Source: Actinoplanes nipponensis
GTDB taxonomy: Bacteria > Actinomycetota > Actinomycetes > Mycobacteriales > Micromonosporaceae
Direction: 5' to 3'
Assembly (NCBI RefSeq): GCF_016862275.1
Contig: NZ_BOMQ01000018.1
Coordinates: 1 to 64,000, forward strand
Length of the DNA stretch: 64,000 nucleotides
Shown here: in pieces, positions 16,521 to 25,225 of the stretch
How positions within the stretch are numbered: position 1 is the stretch's first letter
Layout of the letters: every line of letters starts with the position of its first letter
Made by a program: the position numbers and the translations under genes
The notes under the pieces: generated by a model
What the model was told of the DNA's origin: nothing
Seen by the model: only the letters and a program-made list of their open reading frames with translations
Databases searched by the model: none

Positions 16521-18140
16521 TCAGCCCGCCTGGTGCACCGGCAGGACCAGCGCGGACGCGTGTTCCGGGCCGTGGTGCAGCGTCGTGCGGGTGGCGACCA
16601 GCCGGGTCGCCGTGGCCAGCGGCTCGCCGGTGCCGTAGTTGCGGGCGTAGCGGGGGTGCGCGCCCCCGCTCACCTGGAGCCGGATGCGGTGGCCCGGCTC
16701 GAAACGGTGGCCGGCGGCGCCCAACGGCACGCGGACCGGGTCGCCGTCGCCGTGGTCCGGGGTGAGGCGGGCGAAGCCGTCGCACACGTTCACCGAGCCG
16801 CCGTCCGGATGCACGTCGCACAGCCGCACGAACAGGTCGAAGTGGCCCGTGCTGCCGGTCGCGTGCAGCTCCGCGGCCGGCGTACCGATGATCTCCAGGG
16901 CCGTGGCCAGCGGTCCCGTGGTGAAGGTCCGCACGTCGGACCGCGCCTCCAGGGCCCGGTTGTCGCGCGCCCCGGCCGTGCGCGACTGCAGCTGACCGGC
17001 GAACGAGGGCGTCGGATCGGCCGGGTCGTAGTCGAAGGCGGTGGCGCCGCTCGCCGGCTCGCCCAGCCCACCGTCGGGCCGCAGGTGGTAGCGCACCGGG
17101 GTGCTCGGCGGTGGCCACGCGGGCAGCTCCCGCCACCGGTCGTTGATGTGCACCTTGATGCGGGTCGTGCGCTCGCCCTCGCCGCGCAGGTGCACCCGCA
17201 GGTGCTCCAGCGCGTCGGCGAAGACCTCGGGCCAGCCCCGGTCGAAGGCCGAGGTGTGGGTCCACGGCCCGATCATCAGCGTCGGTTCCCGGCCGGCGCG
17301 GCGCAGCCGGGCGTACTGCCGCAGGGTCTGGTCCAGGGTGAGGTCGTGCCAGCCGGAGACCAGGCTGACCGGCATGGCCATCCGGTCCGCCGCCGCGCCG
17401 GCGTCGGCGCCGGCCCAGAACAGGTCGTCCTGGTACGGGTGGGTGAGCCAGTCCTCGAACTCCTGCCGCCGCCCCCCGAGCGCGCGACGGTAGGAGTCGA
17501 GGACCGGCACCCCGTGCGTGGCCCGGCGCAGCTGCCGCATGAGCCGCAGCAGGGCCCGCAGGTACGGGACCGGGCCGGCCGACTGGTGGAAGAACGCCGT
17601 CCCGGCGACCAGCGCCATCTCCAGCCGGAACGTGCAGTGCTGGCCGGGGTGGAAGCTGTCGTAGAAGTCGTGCGCCGCCACCTGCAGCACCGCGGCCCGC
17701 CACTCCGGGGGCGGGTCCAGCCCGAGCGCCCACTGCACGTAGCTGAAGTGGCTCGGGCCGATCGTCGCGAACGCCCCGGGGAACCACTCCTGGCGGCGCA
17801 TCCACTCCACCGTGGCCTGGCCGTCGGCGGCGTCGTTGCGCCAGACGTGGAAGTCGCCGCCGGAGCCGCCCGTGCCACGGGTGCTCTGCAGCAGCACCCG
17901 GTAGCCCTGGGCGGCGAAGGCGGCGCCGAACAGCGAGTTCCACGGGAAGCCGCGCCCGTACGCGCTGCGGATCAGCAGGAGCGGGCACTGCTCGTCGGTG
18001 ACCGGCGCGTAGTGGTCGGTGATCAGCGGGCTGCCGTCGGCCGCGGGCACGGTCAGGCCGGGTTCCCACCGCACCTCGTACGGCGCGGCCTCCCGGGCGC
18101 GGCGGCGCAGCAGGCGGAGGAAAAATGGCAGGCGTTCCAT
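16521..18140 (-). CDS. CocE/NonD family hydrolase
   Basis: A 539-residue alpha/beta hydrolase with a C-terminal jelly-roll domain, the X-Pro dipeptidyl-peptidase/cocaine esterase architecture. The serine is in TIGPSHFSYVQW (nucleophile elbow in this family), the aspartate in LVSGWHDLTLD and the histidine in LMIGPWTHTS. No signal peptide is evident, so it is probably cytoplasmic. The ATG follows AAAGGGG. It is divergent from a TetR gene 53 bp away, which very likely controls it. Substrate is unknown: esters or amides. Confidence 0.88.
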   Translation of the reverse strand: MERLPFFLRLLRRRAREAAPYEVRWEPGLTVPAADGSPLITDHYAPVTDEQCPLLLIRSAYGRGFPWNSLFGAAFAAQGYRVLLQSTRGTGGSGGDFHVWRNDAADGQATVEWMRRQEWFPGAFATIGPSHFSYVQWALGLDPPPEWRAAVLQVAAHDFYDSFHPGQHCTFRLEMALVAGTAFFHQSAGPVPYLRALLRLMRQLRRATHGVPVLDSYRRALGGRRQEFEDWLTHPYQDDLFWAGADAGAAADRMAMPVSLVSGWHDLTLDQTLRQYARLRRAGREPTLMIGPWTHTSAFDRGWPEVFADALEHLRVHLRGEGERTTRIKVHINDRWRELPAWPPPSTPVRYHLRPDGGLGEPASGATAFDYDPADPTPSFAGQLQSRTAGARDNRALEARSDVRTFTTGPLATALEIIGTPAAELHATGSTGHFDLFVRLCDVHPDGGSVNVCDGFARLTPDHGDGDPVRVPLGAAGHRFEPGHRIRLQVSGGAHPRYARNYGTGEPLATATRLVATRTTLHHGPEHASALVLPVHQAG

Positions 18141-18157
18141 GGCTCGGCCCCTTTCCC

Positions 18158-18168
18158 GTACGTTGTAC
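18158..18168. promoter_or_regulatory. Candidate TetR operator
   Basis: GTAC-GTT-GTAC in the 53-bp space between the divergent hydrolase and TetR genes. Four-base arms around a 3-bp centre are short, so this is only a candidate core of a longer site. Confidence 0.3.
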
Positions 18169-18193
18169 TGAAAATAGCATCCCGGAGGATGAC

Positions 18194-18820
18194 GTGCCCC
18201 GAGGCCGACCGCCCCGCCGGACCCGCGCCCAGGTCGTCGCGGCCGCGATCGCCGTCGCCGACGCCGAGGGCCTGGCCGCGCTGACCATGCGGCGGCTGGC
18301 CACCGAGCTGGACGCCGGGGTCATGTCGCTCTACACGTACGTGCGCGACAAGGACGACCTGGTGGACCAGATGGTCGACCACGTCAGCGCCTTCCCGCCG
18401 GCCGAGCGGCCGCCCGGCCTGCTGGACCTGCTCCGCTGGCAGCGCGCGCTCATGCTGCGCCACCCGTGGCTGCCCGAGGCGCTGCCCAACCGCCGGCTCA
18501 CCGGCGAGAACACGCTGCGCTTCCTGGAGCACGGGCTGGCCGCGCTGGCCCCGACCGGGCTGCCCGGCGGGACCAAGATGGAGATCCTCGCGCTGCTCAC
18601 CGGCTTCGTGGCGAGCTACGCCGGCCACGAGCTGGCCCAGGCCCGGGCCGGGATCACCGACCCGGAGCGGATCGCGGCGCACGTGGCCCAGCTCCGGGCC
18701 GCGGTGGCCGGCGGCGCCTACCCCGAGCTCGCACGGGTGCTGGCCGAGGCCGCGCCGGCCGCGCCGCCGAGCTTCGACGCCATCGCCCAGCGCATGATCA
18801 ACGGACTGCTGGCCGGCTAG
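18194..18820 (+). CDS. TetR family transcriptional regulator
   Basis: A 208-residue repressor-type protein. Residues 9-55 are the TetR helix-turn-helix: RTRAQVVAAAIAVADAEGL, MRRLATELDAGVMSLYTYV and KDDLVDQMVD. The C-terminal helical domain resembles the TetR_C class found with the GntR-TetR proteins and binds an unknown ligand. The GTG was chosen for the GGAGG 6 nt upstream, instead of an upstream ATG inside the promoter. It is divergent from the hydrolase gene, its likely target, and converges with a second regulator with a 4-bp overlap. Confidence 0.9.
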   Translation: MPRGRPPRRTRAQVVAAAIAVADAEGLAALTMRRLATELDAGVMSLYTYVRDKDDLVDQMVDHVSAFPPAERPPGLLDLLRWQRALMLRHPWLPEALPNRRLTGENTLRFLEHGLAALAPTGLPGGTKMEILALLTGFVASYAGHELAQARAGITDPERIAAHVAQLRAAVAGGAYPELARVLAEAAPAAPPSFDAIAQRMINGLLAG

Positions 18821-19722
18821 CCGCGCCCCGCCAGCCAGCCGTCGAGGCCGTCCAGCAGCCGGGCCAGGCCGAACCGGAAGAGCAGGTCCAGATCCAGGTC
18901 GAAGTCGTCGCGGGCGACCAGCTCGGCCAGGTGCGGCAGGTGCTCCGGGGTCAGCCCGGCCGGCGGGGCGAGCGAGCCCATCCACTCGTCGCTGCTCACG
19001 CCGGTCTCGCGCCGCGCCTCCGCCTCGGGCTCCAGCGCGGTCGCGATCCCCCGGGCGTAGCTGAACAGCAGGATGTGGACGTACAGCCGCTGCCGGCGGT
19101 CGAGCCGGGTGGGCGCCAGGGTCTCCAGCACCCACTCCACCAGCAGCAGCCCGTTCGGGGCCGGCTGTGGCCGGGTCAGCGACATCGCCGGGGCCAGCCA
19201 CGGGTGCCGCCGGAACAGCCGCCACAGCAGGGTGGTCGAGACGGTCAGTCCCGCGCGCCAGCCCGCCGGGCGTACCGCCGGCAGCCGCTCCTCGCCCAGC
19301 GCGGCGTCGATCATCAGCAGCACCAGCTCGTCCTTGCCCGGCACGTGCCGGTAGAGCGACATCGTGGCCACGCCCAGCTCGGCGGCGACCCGGCGCATCG
19401 ACAGCTCGCCCAGGCCGTGCCCGTCGGCCAGGGTGATCGCCGCCCGGACGATGCGCTGCCGGCTCAGCTCCCCGTCCGGTGCGCGGGTCCGGGCCGCCGT
19501 CGCCCGGGGCGCGACCACCGTCCCCACCCCGGGCCTCGCGACCGTGATGCCCTCCTGCCGCAGCACCGCGAGGGCCTTGGTCGCCGTCGCGATCGCCACC
19601 CCGAAGTCCCGGGCGAGCCGCCGGGTCGACGGCACCCGGTCGCCCGGCGTCAACTCGCCGGCCACTACTTGCCGGCGCACCTCGTCGGCGATCCGCCGGT
19701 ACGGCGGCGCCTCCTGCTGCAC
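18817..19722 (-). CDS. GntR-TetR fusion transcriptional regulator
   Basis: A 301-residue protein with two DNA-binding modules. Residues 7-70 are a GntR winged helix (RRIADEVRRQVVAGELTPG, RVPSTRRLARDFGVAIATA). Residues 85-135 are a TetR helix-turn-helix (LSRQRIVRAAITLADGHGL, MRRVAAELGVATMSLYRHV), followed by a TetR_C-like ligand domain. Such fusions recur in actinobacteria. It is divergent from an FAD monooxygenase gene, its probable target. The GTG start has GGGAGGGG just upstream. Confidence 0.9.
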   Translation of the reverse strand: MQQEAPPYRRIADEVRRQVVAGELTPGDRVPSTRRLARDFGVAIATATKALAVLRQEGITVARPGVGTVVAPRATAARTRAPDGELSRQRIVRAAITLADGHGLGELSMRRVAAELGVATMSLYRHVPGKDELVLLMIDAALGEERLPAVRPAGWRAGLTVSTTLLWRLFRRHPWLAPAMSLTRPQPAPNGLLLVEWVLETLAPTRLDRRQRLYVHILLFSYARGIATALEPEAEARRETGVSSDEWMGSLAPPAGLTPEHLPHLAELVARDDFDLDLDLLFRFGLARLLDGLDGWLAGRG

Positions 19723-19763
19723 AACCCCTCCCGGGGACTAGGACACCGGCCGCTGCGGGCCCG

Positions 19764-19779
19764 ACTGTACTAGGGCAGT
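19764..19779. promoter_or_regulatory. Candidate operator, ACTG-N8-CAGT
   Basis: An inverted repeat ACTG-TACTAGGG-CAGT in the 121-bp divergent region between the GntR-TetR regulator and the monooxygenase. It includes TACTAG, itself symmetric, so an extended operator is plausible. Confidence 0.4.
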
Positions 19780-19810
19780 TTGCTCTTCCACAGCGCTCCC
19801 AGCAAGCTGC

Positions 19811-19825
19811 GCGTACGACGTACGC
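19811..19825. promoter_or_regulatory. Candidate operator, GCGTAC-GAC-GTACGC
   Basis: A perfect inverted repeat with 6-bp arms lying 18 bp before the monooxygenase ATG, where a bound repressor would block initiation. It is the second of two repeats in the same intergenic space. Confidence 0.45.
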
Positions 19826-19843
19826 AATGATCGGGGGACAACC

Positions 19844-21016
19844 ATGCGGGTGCTCATCTCGGGCGGCGGGATCGCCGGGCCGGCCCTGGCGTTCTGGCTC
19901 GCCCGCCACGGCATCGGCGCGACCATCGTGGAACGCGCGCCGGCGCCCCGGCCCGGCGGCCAGACCGTCGACATCCGCGGCGCCGCGCGCACCGTCGTCG
20001 ACCGGATGGGCCTGCGCGAGGCCATCCGGGCACGGCAGGTCGACGAGCGGGGCGTGGCCCTGGTCGACGGCGCCGGCCGCCGGCTCGCCGAACTCCCCGC
20101 CGACCTGTTCGGCGGCGACGGCATCGTCGCGGAGACCGAGATCCTGCGCGGCGACCTGGCGGACGTGCTGCGCGCTCACGCGGGGCCCGGCGTCGAGCAC
20201 CGGTACGGCGACCGGCTGGTGGCGCTGGCCCAGGATCCGCACGGGGTCGACGTGCGGTTCGCGTCCGGCCGCACCGAACGGTTCGACGTGGTGGTGGGGG
20301 CCGATGGCGTCCACAGCGGAGTGCGGGAGCTGGCCTTCGGGCCGGAGCGGGAGTTCGTCCGGCACCTCGGGGCGTACACCGGCTGGTTCAGCGTGCCGGA
20401 TCCGGGCGACCTCGACCACTGGTTCCTGATGCACAACGCCCCCGGCGGCCGGGTCGCCGGCCTGCGGCCCGCCCGCGACGGCGCCGCGATGGCCTCGCTG
20501 ACCTTCACCTCGCCGCCGCGGCCGGTGACCCGCGAGCTGCTGGCCGAGCGCATGGCTGGGGTCGGCTGGCGGGTGCCCGCGCTGCTGGCCGGGCTGCGCG
20601 AGGCCGGCGACTGCTACCTGGACGCGGTCAGCCGGGTCCGGGTGCGGCGCTGGGCCCGGGGCCGGGTCGTGCTGCTCGGCGACGCCGGCTACTGCGGGTC
20701 GCCGCTGGCCGGGCAGGGCACCAGCCTGGCCCTGGTCGGCGCGTACGTGCTGGCCGGTGAGCTGGCCGCCGGGCGGGGGGACCCGCCGGCGGCGTTCGCG
20801 GCGTACCAGCGGGAACTCGCCGCCTACGTGGCGGCGGGGACCCGGCTGCCGCCGGGCGGCGTCCGCGGGTTCGCCCCGCACTCGGCGGCGATGATCGCGC
20901 TGCGGGCCGCCTCGACGAGGATGATGACCCGGGCCCCGCTGCGCGCCGTGATGGCCCGGCAGTTCGCGAAGGCCGACCGGATCACGCTCAAGGAGTACGC
21001 GGGCGCCCCGGGTTAG
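19844..21016 (+). CDS. FAD-dependent monooxygenase (TetX/PHBH type)
   Basis: A 390-residue group A flavin monooxygenase. It has the dinucleotide-binding GGGIAGPALAFWLARHG (residues 7-23), the DG motif in VVVGADGVHSGVR and the FAD/ribityl motif VVLLGDAGYCGSPLAGQGT near residue 280. These enzymes hydroxylate aromatic or polyketide-like compounds, sometimes antibiotics such as tetracyclines. Control by the divergent GntR-TetR regulator suggests inducible detoxification or modification. Substrate is not predictable. The start is preceded by GGGGGAC. Confidence 0.9.
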   Translation: MRVLISGGGIAGPALAFWLARHGIGATIVERAPAPRPGGQTVDIRGAARTVVDRMGLREAIRARQVDERGVALVDGAGRRLAELPADLFGGDGIVAETEILRGDLADVLRAHAGPGVEHRYGDRLVALAQDPHGVDVRFASGRTERFDVVVGADGVHSGVRELAFGPEREFVRHLGAYTGWFSVPDPGDLDHWFLMHNAPGGRVAGLRPARDGAAMASLTFTSPPRPVTRELLAERMAGVGWRVPALLAGLREAGDCYLDAVSRVRVRRWARGRVVLLGDAGYCGSPLAGQGTSLALVGAYVLAGELAAGRGDPPAAFAAYQRELAAYVAAGTRLPPGGVRGFAPHSAAMIALRAASTRMMTRAPLRAVMARQFAKADRITLKEYAGAPG

Positions 21017-21046
21017 CGGCCCGGACATCCCGGGTATCTGCGGGCC

Positions 21047-21526
21047 ATGACGTCTGCGCCCGCCGTGCACCGCCCGTCCTGGCTCGGCCTGATCCCCTTC
21101 GCCCTCGCGGTCACCGCCGCCGCCCTGATCGGCGTGCTGGGTGTCACCGGCACGTCGGCCGAGTACCAGAGCCTGGACCAGCCGTCCTGGGCGCCGCCCT
21201 CGTGGCTGTTCGGTCCGGTCTGGACGGTCCTGTACGCGATGATCGCGGTCGCCGGCTGGCTGGTCTGGCGCCGCACCGGCTGGAACCGCGCCCTCACCGT
21301 CTACGCCGTGCAGCTCGGACTGAACGCCGTCTGGACGCCGATCTTCTTCGGCGCCGGCCGTTACGGGCTCGCGCTGGCCGACATCGTGGTGCTGTGGCTC
21401 CTGATCGGCGCGACCGTCCTGCTGTTCCGGCCGATCTCCCGGACCGCGGCCTGGCTGCTGGTGCCGTACTGGGGCTGGGTCACGTTCGCGACCGCCCTGA
21501 ACGCCGCCATCTGGTCCGCCAACTAA
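21047..21526 (+). CDS. TspO/MBR family membrane protein
   Basis: A 159-residue protein with five predicted membrane helices (about residues 14-34, 54-74, 88-106, 108-126 and 134-156). The TspO signature WAPPSWLFGPVWTVLYAMI spans residues 46-64. Family members bind tetrapyrroles and affect porphyrin handling and stress responses. It stands alone 30 bp after the monooxygenase and converges with a NUDIX gene, overlapping by 4 bp. Confidence 0.93.
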   Translation: MTSAPAVHRPSWLGLIPFALAVTAAALIGVLGVTGTSAEYQSLDQPSWAPPSWLFGPVWTVLYAMIAVAGWLVWRRTGWNRALTVYAVQLGLNAVWTPIFFGAGRYGLALADIVVLWLLIGATVLLFRPISRTAAWLLVPYWGWVTFATALNAAIWSAN

Positions 21527-22104
21527 CGCCACGCCGGACATGATCGCGGGCCGTTGCTGTGCGGCGGCTGAGGACAGCCGCGCAGATAGCGGCCCAGATG
21601 CGGGTCGAAGCGGGCCGGGTCGGCCGCCGCCAGCTCCGCCCGCGACCACCAGCGCACCCCGGCGAACTCGCCCTCGTCGGCCCGCAGGGGCTGCTCGCGG
21701 CGTACCTCGGCCGGGAACCACAGGCTCACGTCCGTGTGCCCGGCGTCCACGCCGACCGTCTCCGTCACGGTCAGGAAGATCGGCACGGCCGCCGCGCCGG
21801 ACACGCCGAGTTCCTCCATCAGCTCGCGGGCGGCGGTGTGCGCCGGGTGCTCGCCCGGCTCCACGTGGCCGCCGGGCGGCAGCCAGAGCCGGGCGTTGCG
21901 GTGGTCGACCAGCAGCACGTCGCCGGTGCCGGGGTCGGCCGGGACCACGTACGAGACCAGGTGCCGGGGCGGTGTCGCCGGTTTGACCCGGCGGTACACG
22001 TCGTCGGTGGACGCCAGCCAGGCCAGCACGCCCGCCCGGTGGGTGGCCTCGAGCTCGTCGCCGGGGGTCAGGGCGGCGACGAGGTCGTACAGCTCGGTGC
22101 GCAT
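21523..22104 (-). CDS. NUDIX hydrolase
   Basis: A 193-residue NUDIX enzyme. The Nudix box, GGHVEPGEHPAHTAARELMEELG, begins near residue 83 with the expected glycine and REx2EE core. NUDIX enzymes hydrolyse nucleoside diphosphates linked to other moieties; the substrate is not evident. I started at MRTELYDLV; a start 51 nt upstream would add a poorly conserved segment. It follows the VOC gene on the same strand, 63 bp away. Confidence 0.88.
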   Translation of the reverse strand: MRTELYDLVAALTPGDELEATHRAGVLAWLASTDDVYRRVKPATPPRHLVSYVVPADPGTGDVLLVDHRNARLWLPPGGHVEPGEHPAHTAARELMEELGVSGAAAVPIFLTVTETVGVDAGHTDVSLWFPAEVRREQPLRADEGEFAGVRWWSRAELAAADPARFDPHLGRYLRGCPQPPHSNGPRSCPAWR

Positions 22105-22167
22105 CGCGCGATGATGCCAGGCCGCCGTGCCGGTGTGCCGCGCCGCGCGCGACACACCGGCCCCCGA

Positions 22168-22533
22168 TCAGGAGCGCAGGCAGATGTCGAACGGGTGGCC
22201 GCCCGGGTCGAGCAGCACGCGCCAGCGCTCCGGGTTCGGCTGCTCGGCCGGCTTGCTCGCGCCCAGGGCCAGCGCCTGTTCCTCGGCCTTGTCCAGGTCG
22301 TCGACGTAGAAATCGAGGTGGAAACGCTTCGGGGCGGTCTCCTGGGGCCAGCCGGGCGCCGAGTAGCCGGGCAGCCGGCCGAAACCGATGCTGGTGGAGC
22401 CGTCGCCGATCATGGCGTACTCCTCGGCGCTGTGCAGGACCTCCCAGCCCAGCACCTGCGAGTAGAACGCGGCCAGGGCGGCGGGGTCGGCGGCGTCCAG
22501 ATTGATCATGGCGAGGGTGGCGAAACCGGGCAT
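22168..22533 (-). CDS. VOC superfamily (glyoxalase-like) protein
   Basis: A 121-residue protein with the paired beta-alpha-beta-beta-beta modules of the vicinal oxygen chelate fold: INLDAADPAALAAFYSQVLG in the first and RFHLDFYVDDLDKAEEQAL with LDPGGHPFDIC in the second. The second module keeps the His of HLDFYV, while a matching metal ligand in the first is not obvious, so it may be a binding or resistance protein, not an enzyme. The ATG gives MPGFATLAMINL, preceded by AAAGGC. Confidence 0.82.
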   Translation of the reverse strand: MPGFATLAMINLDAADPAALAAFYSQVLGWEVLHSAEEYAMIGDGSTSIGFGRLPGYSAPGWPQETAPKRFHLDFYVDDLDKAEEQALALGASKPAEQPNPERWRVLLDPGGHPFDICLRS

Positions 22534-22611
22534 CGCTGTGCCTTTCGGGTAGGGGCGGCGCTGATCGTCGCCGACGACACCGATCCTGCCCGCAGAGGCT
22601 GACACCTGTTG

Positions 22612-24975
22612 TCAGGTATCCCGGTGGGTCGCCAGCCAACCCGCCACCTGGGCGCGCGACGTGAAGCCCAGCTTGCTGAGGATGTTCTCCACGTGACCCT
22701 CCGCCGTCCGCTGCGCCACCACCAGCCGGCCGGCGATCTCCCGGTTGCTCAGGCCCTGGGCGATCAGCGAGACGACCTCGCGTTCCCGCCGGGTCAGGCC
22801 GGCCTCGGCCAGCCGGGCCTCCACCGGCCGGGCGCCGCCCGACCCCGGGCGCGGGGCCGGGACCCCGGCGGGCGCGGGCCGGTCCAGGGCCGTCGCCACC
22901 GCCTCGGCCGTGGTCAGCTCGGTCCCCCGCCGGAACGCGGCGTCGAACGCCCGGTCGCCCAGCCGCACCCGCAGCGCCGTGACCGCCTGCTCGTGGAAGC
23001 CCCGCAGGCTGCGGAACGAGGCCAGCGAGGCGTGCATCGCCTGCCACACCCGTTCGGCCGCGCCCAGCAGCACGGCCGCCCGCTGGTCCCGCCGCTCGGT
23101 GGCGCACACCCAGGCCAGGCTCTCCAGCGCCAGCCCGACGCTGAACTGCTCGTCCTCGACCAGCTTGCCGACCTCCAGGCTCTCCTTCGCCGCCTCGGCC
23201 GCGCCCGGGTCGTCGCCCGCCCGCCAGCGCAGCACGCTCAGGGCCCACGTCGCGAACGAGCGCCACCACACCTCGCCGTGGGCCGCGGCCAGGTCCCGGC
23301 AGGCCAGCAGCGCCGGATACCCGGCGGCCGGGTCGTCGCCGCCCAGCCCGCGGGCCAGGCCCAGCACCGACAGGGTCCACATCTCCCCGGTGAGCGAGCC
23401 GAGCTCCCGGAACCGGGCCAGCGCCTGCTCGAACAGCGGCAGCGCGCGGGCGTGCTCCCCGCCGAACATGGCGATGTTGCCCTCGATCAGCGGAATGAAC
23501 GCCAGCTCGGGCGAGGGGGGCAGGATCAGGGCCAGCGCCCGGGCGTCGGCCAGCAGCGCCTGGGCCCGGTCCCGGTCGCTCTGGACGCAGGCGATCCACG
23601 CCGCCACCCGCAGCGCCTTGACCCGGGTCCAGTGCCGCGGGGCCGGCATGGCCAGCGCCCGGTCCAGCCAGTGCCGCCCCTCCGACAGGAAACCGCGGAC
23701 GAACCAGTGGTTCTGCAGGTCGGCGGCGAACCGCAGGGCGGTCTCGGGGGCGGCCGAGGTGACCGCGTACTCCAGGGCCACCCGCAGGTTGGCCTGCTCG
23801 TCGCGCAGCCGCCGGGTCAGCGCGGCCTGCTCGGGGCTCACCCAGTGGGCGTCGCTGTACGCGGCCAGCCGGGCGAACCACCCGCAGTGCCGGCGCGCCA
23901 CCTCGTCCTGTTCGCCGGCGTCGGCCAGCCGGGCGGCGCCGTACTCGCGCACCACCTCGAGCATCTTGTAGCGGGCGCGCGGGCCGTCCCCGGTCCGGGC
24001 GATGACCGACTTCTCCACCAGCGAGGCGACCAGGTCCAGGATCGTGTCGGCCGGCAGCGTGGCGTCGGCGCCGACGTCCTCGGCCGCGTCCAGCTCCAGC
24101 CCGCCGGAGAAGACCGACAAGCGCGACCAGAGCCGGCGTTCCGCTTCGGAGCAGAGGTCCCAGCTCCAGTCGATCAGGGCGCGCAGCGTCTGCTGCCGGG
24201 CCGGCGCGTTGCGGGCCCCGGCGGTGAGCAGCTTGTACCGGTCGGTCAGCCGCTCCAGGATCTCGTCCAGGGTGAGCACCCGCAGCCGGGCCACCGCGAG
24301 CTCGATGGCCAGCGGCATGCCCTCCAGGGCCTGGCACAGGGCGCTGATCGTCGCGCAGTTCGCCTCCGTGACGCGGAAGCCGGGCAGCACCGCGGTCGCC
24401 CGCTCGACCAGCAGGCTGGCCGACTCGTAGCGGGCCAGGCCGGCCGGGGTGCAGGCCGCGTCCGGGCCGGGCACCGAGAGCGGCTGCACGGTCAGCGTGG
24501 CCTCACCGGCGATCCGCAGCGCCTGCCGGCTGGTCACCAGGATCCGCAGGGCGGGACAGCTGCGCAGCAGGGTCTCGGCGAGATCCGCGCACGCGCCGAC
24601 CAGGTGCTCGCAGTTGTCGAAGATCAGCAGCACCTGCTGGCCGGCCAGGAACGCGGCCAGCCCCGGCGCCCCCGGGCTGACCGACTCCTCGCGTACCCCG
24701 AGGGCCTCGGCCACCGTGACCGCGACCAGATCCGGATCGCGCAGCTCGGCCAGTTCGACCAGCCACACCCCGTCGGGGAAGGCCCGCCGCAGGTCCAGCC
24801 CGGCCCGCTGGGCCAGCCGGGTCTTGCCGACGCCGCCGGCGCCGGTCAGGGTCACCAGCCGGCTGGTGGCCAGCATCCGCCGGACCCCGGCCAGCTCGTG
24901 CCGCCGCCCGACGAAACTGGTCACCTCGGCGGGCAGGTTGCCGGGGGTACCACGCGCGGTCGTGGCGGTGCTCAT
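22612..24975 (-). CDS. ATPase-LuxR family transcriptional regulator
   Basis: A 787-residue regulator. An NB-ARC-like ATPase follows a short N-terminus: P-loop VTLTGAGGVGKTRLAQRAG near residue 40, VLLIFDNCEHLV as Walker B, and LVTSRQALRIAGE. The middle is a TPR-like helical region with repeated ALPLFEQALARFRELGS-type units. The C-terminus is a LuxR helix-turn-helix (LTRREREVVSLIAQGLSNRE, VENILSKLGF). Such proteins are usually ATP-dependent activators. TAACGT 6 nt before the ATG suggests leaderless initiation. It is divergent from the sigma factor gene across a long inverted repeat. Confidence 0.92.
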   Translation of the reverse strand: MSTATTARGTPGNLPAEVTSFVGRRHELAGVRRMLATSRLVTLTGAGGVGKTRLAQRAGLDLRRAFPDGVWLVELAELRDPDLVAVTVAEALGVREESVSPGAPGLAAFLAGQQVLLIFDNCEHLVGACADLAETLLRSCPALRILVTSRQALRIAGEATLTVQPLSVPGPDAACTPAGLARYESASLLVERATAVLPGFRVTEANCATISALCQALEGMPLAIELAVARLRVLTLDEILERLTDRYKLLTAGARNAPARQQTLRALIDWSWDLCSEAERRLWSRLSVFSGGLELDAAEDVGADATLPADTILDLVASLVEKSVIARTGDGPRARYKMLEVVREYGAARLADAGEQDEVARRHCGWFARLAAYSDAHWVSPEQAALTRRLRDEQANLRVALEYAVTSAAPETALRFAADLQNHWFVRGFLSEGRHWLDRALAMPAPRHWTRVKALRVAAWIACVQSDRDRAQALLADARALALILPPSPELAFIPLIEGNIAMFGGEHARALPLFEQALARFRELGSLTGEMWTLSVLGLARGLGGDDPAAGYPALLACRDLAAAHGEVWWRSFATWALSVLRWRAGDDPGAAEAAKESLEVGKLVEDEQFSVGLALESLAWVCATERRDQRAAVLLGAAERVWQAMHASLASFRSLRGFHEQAVTALRVRLGDRAFDAAFRRGTELTTAEAVATALDRPAPAGVPAPRPGSGGARPVEARLAEAGLTRREREVVSLIAQGLSNREIAGRLVVAQRTAEGHVENILSKLGFTSRAQVAGWLATHRDT

Positions 24976-24981
24976 AGGAGC

Positions 24982-24987
24982 ACGTTA
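24982..24987 (-). promoter_or_regulatory. -10 box of a leaderless promoter (ATPase-LuxR gene)
   Basis: TAACGT on the minus strand lies 6 nt before the ATG at 24975, with no Shine-Dalgarno sequence. Confidence 0.5.
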
Positions 24988-25101
24988 GTGGGTGTGACCT
25001 CCGGTGGCGCCCGCTCGCCGGCCCAGGGACACCCCGGGTCGCGCCGCCAGGGCGAGCCCGGCCCACCCGCGGGCGGCGACGACATGCCCGTCCGGCCCGG
25101 G

Positions 25102-25172
25102 CCGCGGACACGGGAGAACTACCCGGCCGGTACCCGAAAGCCGGTTCGCGGGTACTTCTCCCGTGTCCGCGG
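25102..25172. repeat. Long near-perfect inverted repeat between divergent regulators
   Basis: Left arm 25102-25124 and right arm 25150-25172 are 23 bp each with a single mismatch, around a 25-bp centre that contains a further CCGG/CCGG pair. The arms carry GGACACGGGAGAA and its complement. It lies between two genes read away from it, so it is not their terminator. It could be a binding site for two dimers, or a hairpin in the sigma factor 5' leader. Confidence 0.85.
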
Positions 25173-25225
25173 GCGGTCCGGCGGCCCAGCATGGAAGCCG
25201 ATCACCGCACCAGAGAGGGGCACCC

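Noticed and set aside
18053..24337. A 2094-codon open frame on the minus strand
   Set aside because: It runs across at least seven well-supported genes on both strands and its translation is Ala/Arg/Gly/Pro-rich without any domain. It is the usual antisense or out-of-phase opening in very GC-rich DNA.
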